From the NCBI GenBank assembly GCA_002127285.1, contig NFUW01000002.1, positions 62,001-126,000 on the forward strand: 64,000 bases of DNA, read 5' to 3'. Below the pieces are notes generated by a model that saw only the letters and a program-made list of their open reading frames with translations, had not been told where the DNA came from and did not search any database. The DNA is from Chitinophagaceae bacterium IBVUCB1 (GTDB lineage: Bacteria > Bacteroidota > Bacteroidia > Chitinophagales > Chitinophagaceae). Positions 1 through 9,300 of the stretch are shown piece after piece. Made by a program: the position numbers and the translations under genes. The first letter of the stretch is position 1; each line of letters opens with the position of its first letter.

Positions 1-743
1 GCCCCGTTGATGGAGAATGAATTATTGGTCTGAAAAGGATTGCTTGGTATGCTATACCCGGGTGTACCACCTAAAAAAGTAATGTTAACGCCTGGTCCGC
101 AACCGGGGCCAAGCATTGGGTTTATAACATCGCTTACCAATGAGTCTCCGTTAGGGTCTATTGCACCGTTATTATATGAATAAGGTGTATTGATACATAC
201 ATAAGGGATAGGCTTTACAGAAAAGAAGGGAGATGAATTGCCCTGAAACTGTGTATTGTTAAAGGTAGTTTCTACGTACAAGTCTGTTTGCGGTACGTTC
301 ATGCTTGGGTTTCGGGCAAATATTGAACCTGAAAAGCGCCACTTTGTACATCTGCTGGGCAATTGTATGATGGCAGAATACCACCACTCCTGATAGCCCG
401 GCAGTGTTGAACTGGGGTCTTGACAAGTAGTAGGGAAAGCTGAGCAGCCTGCTGATACAGGCGATCCATTAACACCCCCGCCTGGCAACACGCCCGTCCA
501 CGGTAGCATGGTTACTGTTTGCTGAAAGCTATTGCACGAGTCTGTCATGCATAATGGTACATTGCCCGGTTGTGCAGCTCCACGGCAGTCTCTGTAAAAT
601 TTAAAGAATACCCTGTAGGTAGAGTCTGCAATAAACTCGTAGATGATTTCTGCACCGGCTGCGTGCGATGCGACTGCTTTTTGTGGTTTTGTACTCATTA
701 ATACAATGGCCAGCAGTACAAATAGAATGTGTTGGTTTTTCAT
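1..743 (-). CDS. Secreted gliding-motility-type surface protein, N-terminal part
   Basis: The frame is open from an ATG at 741-743 to the window edge, about 247 codons, so only the N-terminus is seen. It begins with a hydrophobic signal peptide (MKNQHILFVLLAIVLMS) followed by SHAAGAEIIYEF. That start is typical of very large secreted Bacteroidota proteins usually annotated as having a gliding-motility-associated C-terminal domain. The visible part is rich in Cys, Pro, Gly and Asn (for example FYRDCRG, IDPNGDSL), as expected for repeated extracellular beta domains. The C-terminal sorting domain that would prove type IX export lies outside the window. By eye its GC content resembles the right-hand flank rather than the DNA after 1292, so I place it in the core chromosome. 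Confidence 0.7.
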   Translation of the reverse strand, partial: MKNQHILFVLLAIVLMSTKPQKAVASHAAGAEIIYEFIADSTYRVFFKFYRDCRGAAQPGNVPLCMTDSCNSFQQTVTMLPWTGVLPGGGVNGSPVSAGCSAFPTTCQDPSSTLPGYQEWWYSAIIQLPSRCTKWRFSGSIFARNPSMNVPQTDLYVETTFNNTQFQGNSSPFFSVKPIPYVCINTPYSYNNGAIDPNGDSLVSDVINPMLGPGCGPGVNITFLGGTPGYSIPSNPFQTNNSFSING

Positions 744-1257
744 ATGTGCTGTCTTTTAGTGTGGCAAATGTTGATGCTATGCCTCACCATAAAATAGACT
801 ATGTAACGATATTGTCAGTTGGGTTTTAATGACAAAAATTGTTAATTAGTTTTTGTACTAAAAGTTAAAAAATGAAACTAAAATATTGCTTTAGTATGTT
901 TCGGTTTATATCGTTTAGCGTTGTATTAACCAATAGCTATTCTATTTGTTGGGTTGTTGGTGTGGCTGTTCATACTGATAGTTAATAAAGAGTTGGTTGA
1001 TGCACTGGTAGCAAGAGTACTATGATTATGATAGACTTAACTATCTACTAACTCTGCAAGCTGCTGCACATTAAGAACAGGTTGTTATCTGCCTGGAGGA
1101 AAATGCTGATAGCATATAAAAGGAATAGGGGCATTTTCTTAACTTTATTAGTCAATCGCAAATCTGGAGATTTGTTGCCTGTGCGAAGTAGTTGAAAACT
1201 ACGCCGAACGGGGATTGTATATGTCAGGAGGTAAGTGCTGACAGTACATTAAAATAC
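744..1257. other. Gene-free stretch with a diverged internal duplication
   Basis: No convincing gene is seen. Two related blocks, about 1088-1140 and 1220-1285, both read roughly GAGG-AA-TGCTGA-AG-A and then run into an A-rich stretch and a GGGGC-T hairpin. They may be remnants of a duplicated gene end. The first 100 bases hold the promoter region of the leftward secreted-protein gene. Confidence 0.4.
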
Positions 1258-1280
1258 AAAAGCCCGTTGAGGGGCTTTTT
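1258..1280. terminator. Hairpin terminator, probably the displaced tRNA-Ser terminator
   Basis: AAGCCC and GGGCTT arms close on a short loop, with a T-run on either strand. Read leftward it follows directly after the 15-bp copy of the tRNA-Ser 3' end at 1292-1306, which is where a tRNA terminator would lie if the island were absent. Confidence 0.6.
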
Positions 1281-1291
1281 ATGCATATAAT

Positions 1292-1306
1292 GCGGAGAAA
1301 GAGGGA
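1292..1306. repeat. Distal attachment-site copy (tRNA-Ser 3' end)
   Basis: Exact 15-bp match, in the same orientation, to 45724-45738, the last bases of the tRNA-Ser gene. The match ends at 1307 (C here, T in the tRNA). Confidence 0.6.
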
Positions 1307-1360
1307 CAACTTTCGAATAATTTAGTTGGCTCATTAAAGGCTATTTGTGAGTTTTATTAA

Positions 1361-1385
1361 TGGTTCGAGTCCAAACAGGATCACA
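1361..1385 (+). other. tRNA T-arm-like fragment
   Basis: TGGTTCGAGTCC has the T-loop consensus of a tRNA, but the following bases do not form an acceptor stem with anything upstream. A terminator follows at 1393. A second similar fragment (CTGGTTCGAGT) lies at about 1471. These look like decayed tRNA 3' ends, such as those left by old integration events. Confidence 0.35.
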
Positions 1386-1392
1386 AAATATG

Positions 1393-1419
1393 AAAGCCAC
1401 TGAATTTCAGTGGCTTTTT
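1393..1419 (+). terminator. Strong rho-independent-type terminator
   Basis: A perfect 12-bp stem (AAAGCCACTGAA with its complement) is followed by a T-run. It lies downstream of the tRNA-like fragment. Confidence 0.6.
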
Positions 1420-1846
1420 GCTTTAATTTCATTTTCTCATTCGTATAAGCTATTCATTTTTAATAGCAAGCTGGTTCGAGTACTAAGAGGGTAACCTCTT
1501 GGGATAAATCTAAATAATTTAGGTTAGTCCCATTTTTTTGACTGCTAACCTCTTGCTAATCAGGCATAAAAGTTCCACCGCTTCATTGATCCTCGTGGTT
1601 CGAAAATCGAACCCGTCAAAAGTCATTTTTTCTGTGAAAATAGAATCGATTTTTTTTCTATTGGTAAACAGTTCCATTTTCATATCGTACATCCAAGTTA
1701 GATAAGTTGCTAATAACACTACCCATTAACGATTTAATACTATTTGTGTCATTTACTGAGGTCGTCAGGTGGCTCTAGCTTTTTTGTTCTTCGGGTTCAG
1801 TCTTATATTATCATGTAATCATTAGCGTCTATATCACCGCTAACAA

Positions 1847-2485
1847 CTACCCAATACCCATCTGTCTGGCTATACGTAACATGCCCGTGGTATTTTTTGC
1901 ATTTAATTTTTGTAGCAGGTTATAACGATGTGTTTCTACAGTACGCAAGCTAATGAAAAGCCTATCGGCAATCTCCTGGTTGTTTAGTTCTTCCATTATT
2001 AGGTGCAGTATTTCAAGTTCGCGCTGGGTGATCTTAGGGTTGATTTTATCCAGTTTCCTTTTGGTTATCAGCATTTCGTGCAGCAGTTGCTCTTTCACTG
2101 CCGACTCAAGATATACACCTCCGTTATATACCTCTTGTATTGCTGCTATGAGTTTGGGCTGGTCTGTATTACTTTTCAGTAAATATCCTTTACAGCCTTT
2201 CTGAATCATCTCCTTGATATAGGAAGATGATTCTACACCACTTAAAATAAGAATATGAATATCCGGGTATTGATTTAAAATGATGGGTACCAGTTCTGCT
2301 CCATTCTTGTCAGGTAATTGCAGGTCTAAAAGCAATACATCTATAGGTTGTTCCTGCAAGCCCTTCAGCAATGCAGCGCCATTATTATAAGTAGCAACAA
2401 CGTCTATACCCGAAACATCGTATAGGGCATTCAGCAGGCCATCAATTACAATTGGATGGTCATCGGTAATAGCTATTTTTATCAT
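1847..2485 (-). CDS. LuxR/NarL-type response regulator
   Basis: 212 aa, the usual length for this family. The receiver domain (about residues 1-120) shows the acidic pair ITDDHP (D8, D9), the phospho-acceptor D54 in LLLDLQLPD and the conserved Lys in YLLKS. A LuxR-type helix-turn-helix follows (about 148-208, NNQEIADRLFISLRTVETHR). It is a cytoplasmic transcription regulator phosphorylated by a partner kinase. The kinase gene ends 38 bp upstream on the same strand, so the two are a cognate pair and probably one operon. The signal and target genes cannot be read from the sequence. Confidence 0.92.
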   Translation of the reverse strand: MIKIAITDDHPIVIDGLLNALYDVSGIDVVATYNNGAALLKGLQEQPIDVLLLDLQLPDKNGAELVPIILNQYPDIHILILSGVESSSYIKEMIQKGCKGYLLKSNTDQPKLIAAIQEVYNGGVYLESAVKEQLLHEMLITKRKLDKINPKITQRELEILHLIMEELNNQEIADRLFISLRTVETHRYNLLQKLNAKNTTGMLRIARQMGIG

Positions 2486-2523
2486 CAGGCCCTTAAGTTT
2501 ATTATGTGTAATTATTTTCCCCT

Positions 2524-4536
2524 TTAAAACAAATACTGCAAATCAAATTCGAGATAGGCAGTTGTGCCTTTGCCGGGTCTGTTTTGCAGGTCAAAATATC
2601 CTTTTAGAGATGATGCCCTTTTTCGTATCTGTTGCAGACCTGTACCATCTGTTTTGTCTTTCATGTTAAAGACAGTACCGTTATCTTCTACTGTAATGTT
2701 CAGCATTGTACCGGCACAACTAAGCTGTACCAGCATGACAGTAGCATCTGTTGCATGTTTCAATATATTCTGAATAAGTTCCTGCACCATACGATAAATA
2801 GACAACTCAAGTTCCTTCTCCAACCTGGGTAATACACCATATTCCTGGAAATCTACTTCAAGTTTAGTATACTTCGCTGTTTTTTCACAAAGGGAAGCTA
2901 GTGCTGTTGCAATGCCTTCTTCAAGCAAAAGATCGGGCATGAGATTGTGTGCAGTTTTCCTTACATCCTGTGCAGCATCTGTAAGCTGCTGAAAAACAGA
3001 AGCCAGCTTCTTGTCATAATTGCCATTTTGTTTGTGCAGTTGCTGGATATTATCAACATTCAGCTTAATGCCCCAAAGCTGTGCTGCGATATTATCGTGT
3101 AGTTCCCTTGCTATGCGCTCGCGTTCCTGTTCCTCACCACGTACCTGTGCCTTTAGCTGATTGATCTCCTGAGTCTGCTGCAACTGGTATATCAATGATT
3201 GCTGAATGGCCTGTTTGTGCCTGTAATTCCGAAAGAACACTAAACTAATAGCCACCAGTAACAATGAACCTAATATAATACCGCCGATCCAGAAATTCTT
3301 TTGCTGTAGTTTGTTCTTCTGACGGGTTATTTCTAATGTCTGTGCCAACATGTTCCTGTCTTTCTCAGCCATTAAAGCTTCGGTCAGTACCTTTACAGAA
3401 TTTGCCTGTTCCCGCTTAAGTAAAGTATCCTTCATTACAGTATAATCCTGCAACAAATCATAAGCCATTTTATACCCACCAGTCACGGCATACAACTTAG
3501 CCAAAACAGGCTGTGCCTCCGTCAATAAATTAACGCGCTGAATTTTCTTTGCCATGGTGTAGCCATCAATTAGCAAAGGTTTCGCCAAGCTATAATTCTT
3601 CATATCAAGATATATACTACCCTTTGATAATTTACGATTTGCAAGTACATAGGCAGGCTCAATAGGTTCTTCTTGTATATTTTCAGTGCTGTCAAGGTAT
3701 TTCAGTGCTTTCGAATATTCCTTTTTTTTACGTGCTATATTGGAAAGACCTGTGAACCTGTTAATTTTTACTGAAACCACCCTTTTATTAGCTTTGATGG
3801 CTGCAGCCAGTGCTTTATTATAATATTCTTCTGCCAACTGTAGATTTCCCAGCTCCTTATAGCATGAAGCAATGTTGACATACAGACTGCCTGCCTGCCT
3901 GATGTTATTATTCTTCTCTATTATATTTTCTGCAATTTTGAACGTTTGCAAAGCATAATTTAAGTCACCAAGGTTACCCCAAATAAGACCAATATTATTG
4001 TAAATAGTTATAGAATCTACCGAGCGAGGCACTTCCTGTTTTGCATTGTGTTGTATTGATTTTTTGCCAATCTCGGCAAGTACCTTGTAATAGTAGTTTA
4101 ATGCCAATGCATACTTGCCGATTGATGAGTAAAGTACCCCGAGCATGTTATATACTTTATCGGCAAGGTCAATATTTTCAGATCTATCAACCAGTTTTTC
4201 AGATCTCTTTAAATAGTCTATAGATTCTTTATTATAACCACGATTATGATATTCTGCAGCGATGAGGTATTGAGTATAACAAATGCCCCAACTAAAGCCG
4301 TTTTTATTACTTTCAGCAAGGGCTTGTTTAAGAATTACAACGCCTGAATTGTTATTATGAAGTGCTATAGAGTCATATTTATACAACAAGCGGACAACCT
4401 CCATAGTATGGATATCCTTGTCATTTTTTATGTATTCGGGTATGTGAACAAACGCAGATACCATCTTGTTGCAAAATACAAGAATGATAACTAAACAAAG
4501 CCTGCAAACAATTCTTTGTAACAGAAGGATACTCAT
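2524..4536 (-). CDS. TPR-containing sensor histidine kinase (HisKA_3 type)
   Basis: 670 aa. An N-terminal signal or anchor segment is followed by about seven tetratricopeptide-like repeats (roughly 60-370), a coiled coil, one membrane span (WIGGIILGSLLLVAISLVFF) and a cytoplasmic kinase core. The phospho-acceptor is His480 in ARELHDNIAAQL. The N box (QNILKHA) and G boxes (EDNGTVF, GTGLQQIRKRA) of the ATPase domain are present. Such kinases with a periplasmic TPR sensor are common in Bacteroidota and pair with NarL-type regulators, here the gene just downstream. The TPR ligand is unknown. Nothing in the pair itself points to nitrogen oxides. Confidence 0.9.
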   Translation of the reverse strand: MSILLLQRIVCRLCLVIILVFCNKMVSAFVHIPEYIKNDKDIHTMEVVRLLYKYDSIALHNNNSGVVILKQALAESNKNGFSWGICYTQYLIAAEYHNRGYNKESIDYLKRSEKLVDRSENIDLADKVYNMLGVLYSSIGKYALALNYYYKVLAEIGKKSIQHNAKQEVPRSVDSITIYNNIGLIWGNLGDLNYALQTFKIAENIIEKNNNIRQAGSLYVNIASCYKELGNLQLAEEYYNKALAAAIKANKRVVSVKINRFTGLSNIARKKKEYSKALKYLDSTENIQEEPIEPAYVLANRKLSKGSIYLDMKNYSLAKPLLIDGYTMAKKIQRVNLLTEAQPVLAKLYAVTGGYKMAYDLLQDYTVMKDTLLKREQANSVKVLTEALMAEKDRNMLAQTLEITRQKNKLQQKNFWIGGIILGSLLLVAISLVFFRNYRHKQAIQQSLIYQLQQTQEINQLKAQVRGEEQERERIARELHDNIAAQLWGIKLNVDNIQQLHKQNGNYDKKLASVFQQLTDAAQDVRKTAHNLMPDLLLEEGIATALASLCEKTAKYTKLEVDFQEYGVLPRLEKELELSIYRMVQELIQNILKHATDATVMLVQLSCAGTMLNITVEDNGTVFNMKDKTDGTGLQQIRKRASSLKGYFDLQNRPGKGTTAYLEFDLQYLF

Positions 4537-4720
4537 CGCTACAAATTTAAGTTGTATTTATTGTCTTTTTCGTCTGCGTACATGAATATACGTGTTATAC
4601 TTAGGTAACTAAGTGTATTGCGTATATTAAAAAATGAGTGGTAATACTTATGTATAGGGCTTTATAGTAACCTAATTTTAGTTATTCAAAAAAAGCGAGT
4701 AATTAATAATCAATAAGGAT

Positions 4721-5013
4721 ATGAAAGGGAAATCTTTACCAACTATACTTGTTTCTGTTGTGCATTGCATATTATTAACAGTAAGTTTATCTTTCTCAAA
4801 AGATACTATTGCACAACAGTATCCCCTATAAAAGCATAGATGTACAGAGTATTATTTCAGGTGTCAATGGATGTATTGTTTTTGCAGGATACATTTATAG
4901 GCAAAGAATATACTTTCTCGGTTTCTTTTTATAACAACAATATATACGTCTGCAACATAGTTAGCATAAAAAACATGACAGGTAAAACAGGTAAATTAAC
5001 AGTTTATTGTTAG
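4721..5013 (+). pseudogene. Decayed secreted-protein gene
   Basis: An ATG at 4721 opens a clean signal peptide (MKGKSLPTILVSVVHCILL, ending near SKDTIAQQ), but the frame stops after 36 codons. Protein-like sequence continues in the other frames, the last piece reading QDTFIGKEYTFSVSFYNNN and ending at TAG 5011-5013. This fits a short exported protein broken by two or more frameshifts. Family unknown. It could also be chance coding. Confidence 0.35.
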
Positions 5014-5130
5014 TGGTGTAACTATAGCACATAGTAAAGAACCTCGTTCCCGGGGCGCTTTACACCTAGCATTAGTTTTTTAAAAAACAAGTATCAAATT
5101 TTATCAATTAATAAAAATAAAACAATTAGT

Positions 5131-6504
5131 ATGAAAAAAATATTACTACCATTATTCGTATGCATGAGCATATCATCAATGGCGCAGAACTCTATGTTGA
5201 AAAACCCTGTTAAGGGTGCTGTCAACTCTAACAAATTCGACGACATTTTTATTTCTTCAAACGGCAAAGACGCTGTATTGTTTGCAGTAGAGGACTCCAT
5301 TATATATGCTATAGACATTGCTGATAATAATGCTGCTAATGCAAGTGTTAACGCCATCACTACCATCCCGGATTTTGTTAAAGCCAAACTAGACCCGGCT
5401 GCGGGACAGGCTACATTCCTTATGGATATGGAAGTAAACCCACTTTCGAAGAGTCTTTATGTGCTTGTAATGAACATGACAGCTACAGAACGTTTTATTC
5501 TTAAGGTAGAAAAAAACGGTACTGCTATCAGCATACTCGATTTGAAAAATGTTACTTACAGCAAACTCTCATTGGGCAATATCCACGCATACGATTTGGC
5601 ATTTGTCAATAACGCCCTCTACGTTAGTGCAGGTGGATTTTCTCTTGATGGTGAACTTAACTGGATGGCAGCACCATTTACACACAACGCAGCATTTACA
5701 AAACGCAAGACTACATTTTTTAAATCGAACCAGGGAGGAGCCTATTTAACAACTGCTCCTTTAGAAAAAATAACTATTGGTTCTGTTGACGGAAAAGATA
5801 GGATAATGGGTGTTACTACCTGCGCCCCGGGATTTTCTGTAGAATTGGCTAAAGTAGTCGGTACAGGCTTATTGAGCGTTACCGAAGACTTTAATATACA
5901 CCAAGGCACTACAACCAAGGCTGCATATATGTACCACGATAAGAAGGAATGGTTGTTCAACCATCACGGCGATAATCTATACCGCATTGGTAAGAAGTAC
6001 ATAGATGGCAGTCAAGTAGCAACGAATAAAATTAATAACAATTCAACAAAATTAAGGGACAATGCAGGCAACGTAGCACCGGGCATGCCGACTGATGATA
6101 TGAAACTGGTAGCGAATAACGTACACATGATGGCTTATTGGGACCAATACCGCCTGGTAGTGCTGGAGACATCACCAAATTGGGGAGAAACCGGAGCATT
6201 GAAAATGCTAACAGTATCTGCTGAAACACCACCTCCAGCAGGTTTAGACAATCTTAATAATACTGCAGGGGAGTTGAAAATATATCCTAATCCAGTGAAA
6301 GATTTTGTTCTAATAGAATTGCCTGTTTCTGTTAGTAAAGCAGGTATTGAGATAGTATCAATAGAGGGCAGAATTGTTCATTCACAAGGTATCAATAGCA
6401 ACAAAACTACTATTGATGTAAGCAAAATTCCGATCGGAATGTACATAGTGAATATGACGTTGGAGAATGACCGGAAACTATCTGCAAAATTGATAATTGA
6501 ATAA
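5131..6504 (+). CDS. Secreted protein with type IX secretion C-terminal sorting domain
   Basis: 457 aa. A Sec signal peptide (MKKILLPLFVCMSISSMAQ) is followed by about 350 residues of beta-rich sequence resembling a propeller-like fold of unknown function. The last 80 or so residues are a classic type IX sorting domain: LKIYPNPVKDFVLIELP, then EGRIV, then P-GMYIVNM and a final K. It should be exported to the surface or medium by the PorSS machinery. The next gene starts 8 bp downstream, so the two form an operon. No enzyme motif was recognised. Confidence 0.85.
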   Translation: MKKILLPLFVCMSISSMAQNSMLKNPVKGAVNSNKFDDIFISSNGKDAVLFAVEDSIIYAIDIADNNAANASVNAITTIPDFVKAKLDPAAGQATFLMDMEVNPLSKSLYVLVMNMTATERFILKVEKNGTAISILDLKNVTYSKLSLGNIHAYDLAFVNNALYVSAGGFSLDGELNWMAAPFTHNAAFTKRKTTFFKSNQGGAYLTTAPLEKITIGSVDGKDRIMGVTTCAPGFSVELAKVVGTGLLSVTEDFNIHQGTTTKAAYMYHDKKEWLFNHHGDNLYRIGKKYIDGSQVATNKINNNSTKLRDNAGNVAPGMPTDDMKLVANNVHMMAYWDQYRLVVLETSPNWGETGALKMLTVSAETPPPAGLDNLNNTAGELKIYPNPVKDFVLIELPVSVSKAGIEIVSIEGRIVHSQGINSNKTTIDVSKIPIGMYIVNMTLENDRKLSAKLIIE

Positions 6505-6512
6505 CCTTCTCT

Positions 6513-7604
6513 ATGTTTATAAAACAAGGGCTGCTCTGCTTTTTTTTATTAATTCACCTGCAAACTATTGCAGGTGAATTAATAAAAATTGAAAACGTGG
6601 CTACCATGCACCCCACCATTACTGTAAGTATTACAGATGAAAAAGCAAAAATGTTAGCAGTTGATGTGACAATGGCAAGCAACATATTGAGTCTATACAT
6701 GATTATAAATGATACGCCTGCCAGTGTACCTGTAAGCGGAAGTTATTTGTTAAAAGACAGCGAGCTAAGCTTTTCTCCAAGATATACTTTAGGTAACAGC
6801 ACTGTATTTGAGATTCAATATCAAGGTGGTGGTGAAATAATGACCAAACGATTTACAACGCCATCTAAACCCAACCCCAATGCGTTAGCTACCGTTGTTA
6901 CCACATATCCACTATCGGATACCATACCATACAATACACTGTTTTTTCATGTAAGGTTCAGCGAGTCGATGCTAGATGATAAGTACGCATACAAACATGT
7001 TAAAGTATATGATGAAAATGGTGTGGAAAGAGAGAGGCCATGGAGGCAAAAGTCTTTCTGGTTAGATAGTAATAAACTGCTGGTACTGATGATACATCCT
7101 GGCAGGGTGAAAACCGGCATACATTATGAAAGTCCATTGTTTGATTCGGGGAAACACTACACAATAAAAATAGAGCAAGAAATAAAAGACAAAAATGTGC
7201 AGAAACTTAGGGCTGAATATACACGACAATATTTTGTAAATGGCGAAGACAGGATATGCCCTAAGGTAGAGATGGTGCATAAAGTGCTGCCACATGCCCA
7301 AACAAAAGAACCTATAATTCTTTCTTTTTCAGAAAGCATGGACCACGCTTCAGTAACCGAGGGAACTATGATATATGATGGTGCTGGAAAACCTATGCCA
7401 TGCATTGTAAGAGCAACCGCCAATGATAGTGATTATCAAGTGATTCCTATACAAAATTGGCGGAAAGGAAGATATACATTTGTGCTAAAAAGTTCGGTAT
7501 ATGATGTTGCTGCAAACCGAATAAGGCGACCATTTGAAACAACCAATATTAAAGAAATGGAAACTGATAAGTTGAATACCACATTCACTTTTAGAATAAA
7601 ATAA
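6513..7604 (+). CDS. Exported protein with bacterial Ig-like (Big_5-type) domains
   Basis: 363 aa. The N-terminus (MFIKQGLLCFFLLIHLQTIA) is a signal peptide. Two regions, about 110-230 and 255-362, have the pattern of SbsA/Big_5-type Ig-like domains: a strand with SFSESMDHASV, then a strand on the YDGAGKPMP pattern, then a closing YDVAANRIRRPF. No sorting domain is present at the C-terminus. Translational proximity (8 bp) to the type IX substrate suggests a joint extracellular or periplasmic role. Function unknown. Confidence 0.65.
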   Translation: MFIKQGLLCFFLLIHLQTIAGELIKIENVATMHPTITVSITDEKAKMLAVDVTMASNILSLYMIINDTPASVPVSGSYLLKDSELSFSPRYTLGNSTVFEIQYQGGGEIMTKRFTTPSKPNPNALATVVTTYPLSDTIPYNTLFFHVRFSESMLDDKYAYKHVKVYDENGVERERPWRQKSFWLDSNKLLVLMIHPGRVKTGIHYESPLFDSGKHYTIKIEQEIKDKNVQKLRAEYTRQYFVNGEDRICPKVEMVHKVLPHAQTKEPIILSFSESMDHASVTEGTMIYDGAGKPMPCIVRATANDSDYQVIPIQNWRKGRYTFVLKSSVYDVAANRIRRPFETTNIKEMETDKLNTTFTFRIK

Positions 7605-7907
7605 GTTATTTACAGAAGAGAAGAAATATAATAGATAAGCAAGTCATTGGTATAGTGGACTGTTTACAATTGTTTGTTGATTATTGCGTTGGAAATGCTG
7701 AACCATAATATCCTCGCTATAAACAAGGATGAGGGTGGTAGTAAATTATCTTCTTGTCATTCTTTTTTCGATTATTTTATTACTTTTGCACTAAAGCTCA
7801 TGACAATAACCAACAGTCTTCTTGTATGTCGTAAAGCTAATGTTCACTTATGCTTAGATAGTGTTTCTTGATTTTTTTAAAGTTAAATAAAAGTTTTTCT
7901 GTTTTCA
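7605..7907. other. Gene-free stretch before the IS21 remnant
   Basis: About 300 AT-rich bases with only a short unsupported reading frame. No hairpin with a T-run was recognised. Confidence 0.4.
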
Positions 7908-7968
7908 GGTGATAGGTGGATATTATCATGAACCTGACCCCTATATTATCATCCAAATTGACCACCCT
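7908..7968. repeat. IS21-type terminal repeat region
   Basis: Repeated TATTATCAT cores (ATATTATCATG and ATATTATCATCC), with GGTGGAT and GACCACCC on either side, lie just beyond the 3' end of istB. IS21-family ends carry multiple short repeats of this kind. The matching far end was not found. Confidence 0.45.
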
Positions 7969-8027
7969 AAGTTAATGTCTGCAAGTACGCCAGAGAGGGT
8001 GTCTTTTCGATTATAAATATAATTGTT

Positions 8028-8774
8028 TTAGTTATTATCGATTATTTGTTTTCTGTTCCACTTTCTGCGCAAAGATTCTCCCCTCAGTTCTATGCGTTGC
8101 GCATTATGGAGGATACGATCCATGATAGCATCAGCTACCGTCTGTTCGCCTATAACATCATACCACTGTTTCACAGGTAGCTGCGCAGTGATGATAGTAG
8201 ACCGTTTACCATGTCTGTCTTCTATTATATCCAGTAAGGAAGCTCGTCTGGGCTGGTCAAGTGGTTGTATACCGAAGTCATCGAGTATCAGCAGATCTTG
8301 CCGTTCTATTTTTGACAGTTCCTTTATGGAAGAACCGTCAGCTTTTGCCTTTTTCAGTTGTGCAAACAGTCTTGTAGCATTGGCATATAACACTTTGAAG
8401 CCTAACTGGCAGGCCTGGTGCCCGATAGCGGAAGCAATGAAGCTCTTGCCTGTTCCTGTACTGCCGGTGATGAGTATATTCTCTTTACGATTAATGAACT
8501 CACCATCTGCCAGTCTGTATAGCATGTTTTTGTCAAGCCCCCTTTCTGCACTGTAGTCCAGTTGTTCTATAGAAGCTTTATAACGGAAGCGTGCACCCTT
8601 CAGGTTTCTTTCAATAGCCCTGTTATGGCGGTCATCCCATTCGCTGTCGATGAGCATGGCTATCATCTCATCAACCGTAAACTGCTGCAGGGGTTGTCCC
8701 AGGCTGGTAGTAAAAGCACGGTGCATACCTAAGAGCCGCATCCGCTTCATTTTGTCTAATGTGACTGTGTTCAT
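8028..8774 (-). CDS. istB: IS21-family helper ATPase IstB
   Basis: 248 aa, full length for IstB. It has a DnaC-like AAA+ core with Walker A GSTGTGKSF, Walker B LLILDDFG and a C-terminal arginine-rich segment (RILHNAQRIELRGESLRRKW). IstB is the target-DNA-activating ATPase of IS21 elements and works with the IstA transposase. No istA frame is present upstream (8775-8970), where it should overlap the istB start, so the element cannot move by itself and is a remnant. The intact istB frame suggests a fairly recent deletion. Confidence 0.92.
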   Translation of the reverse strand: MNTVTLDKMKRMRLLGMHRAFTTSLGQPLQQFTVDEMIAMLIDSEWDDRHNRAIERNLKGARFRYKASIEQLDYSAERGLDKNMLYRLADGEFINRKENILITGSTGTGKSFIASAIGHQACQLGFKVLYANATRLFAQLKKAKADGSSIKELSKIERQDLLILDDFGIQPLDQPRRASLLDIIEDRHGKRSTIITAQLPVKQWYDVIGEQTVADAIMDRILHNAQRIELRGESLRRKWNRKQIIDNN

Positions 8775-8974
8775 GCATTATTGCTTTTTTATTACTGATC
8801 TCTGAACAGTTAAAGATTCACTGGAACAATTTGTTCATTACTACAATCATCAACGTGCAGAGTGCCATTGACCATTACAGAAATGTCTTCCACTACTTCA
8901 ACTCTTCACATTTATAAATGCACTACTTTTTCTACATAAGAGCTCCAACAATTCTTGTGTTTTAATATTGCTTT
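8775..8974. other. Gene-free stretch where istA would be expected
   Basis: No istA-like reading frame is seen on the minus strand upstream of istB. The stretch leads into the left 330-bp repeat. Confidence 0.4.
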
Positions 8975-9300
8975 ACTACAATGTTGCTCGGAATCTGCTA
9001 CATGAAAAAAGCTTATTTTCTCCTATTTTATTCATTCTCACTTATTTGTATAAATGCTACAAACATCTACAGGTTTTCAAGCAAGAAATTTGTTACCATA
9101 TCGTCAATTTATAGGTTTACACTGATAGTTTACAATATCAGTAATCGTATACATAAAAATGATAAAGGTGCCAACAGACTCCTTTATCATTTTGTCTAAT
9201 TAGGCTTATATTATTAATAATCGCCAGTTTTCTAAAATTTTATATTTTGACGAGTTTGAAAAATTGCCTCGGTGCAAACTGCTTAAAGCCAAGCCTACAC
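8975..9300 (+). repeat. Left copy of a diverged 330-bp direct repeat
   Basis: It aligns by eye over its whole length with 27350-27683. Both begin with CTACAATGTTGCT and repeated CTACA motifs, then carry a stem-loop (here AAATGATAAAGG with its complement, 9157-9192), then TTTTCTAAAATTTTA, and end with CAAACTGCTTAAAG. It holds no supported gene. The clustered short repeats resemble arm sites of a tyrosine-recombinase attachment region, but this is inference. Confidence 0.6.

Noticed and set aside
1519-1719. Minus-strand frame of 66 codons in the left gene-free region
   Set aside because: No signal, family pattern or ribosome-binding site; it overlaps hairpin and tRNA-like remnants.
1847-4536. 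Two-component pair as the regulator of nos and nor
   Set aside because: No sequence link: the nos/nor promoters carry FNR-type boxes, and the pair lies outside the repeats that flank the module.
7674-7871. Plus-strand frame of 65 codons before the IS21 remnant
   Set aside because: Low-complexity AT-rich translation, no recognisable pattern, no promoter.
8981-9199. Plus-strand frame of 72 codons
   Set aside because: It lies wholly within the 330-bp repeat, and the frame is not kept in the other copy at 27350-27683.
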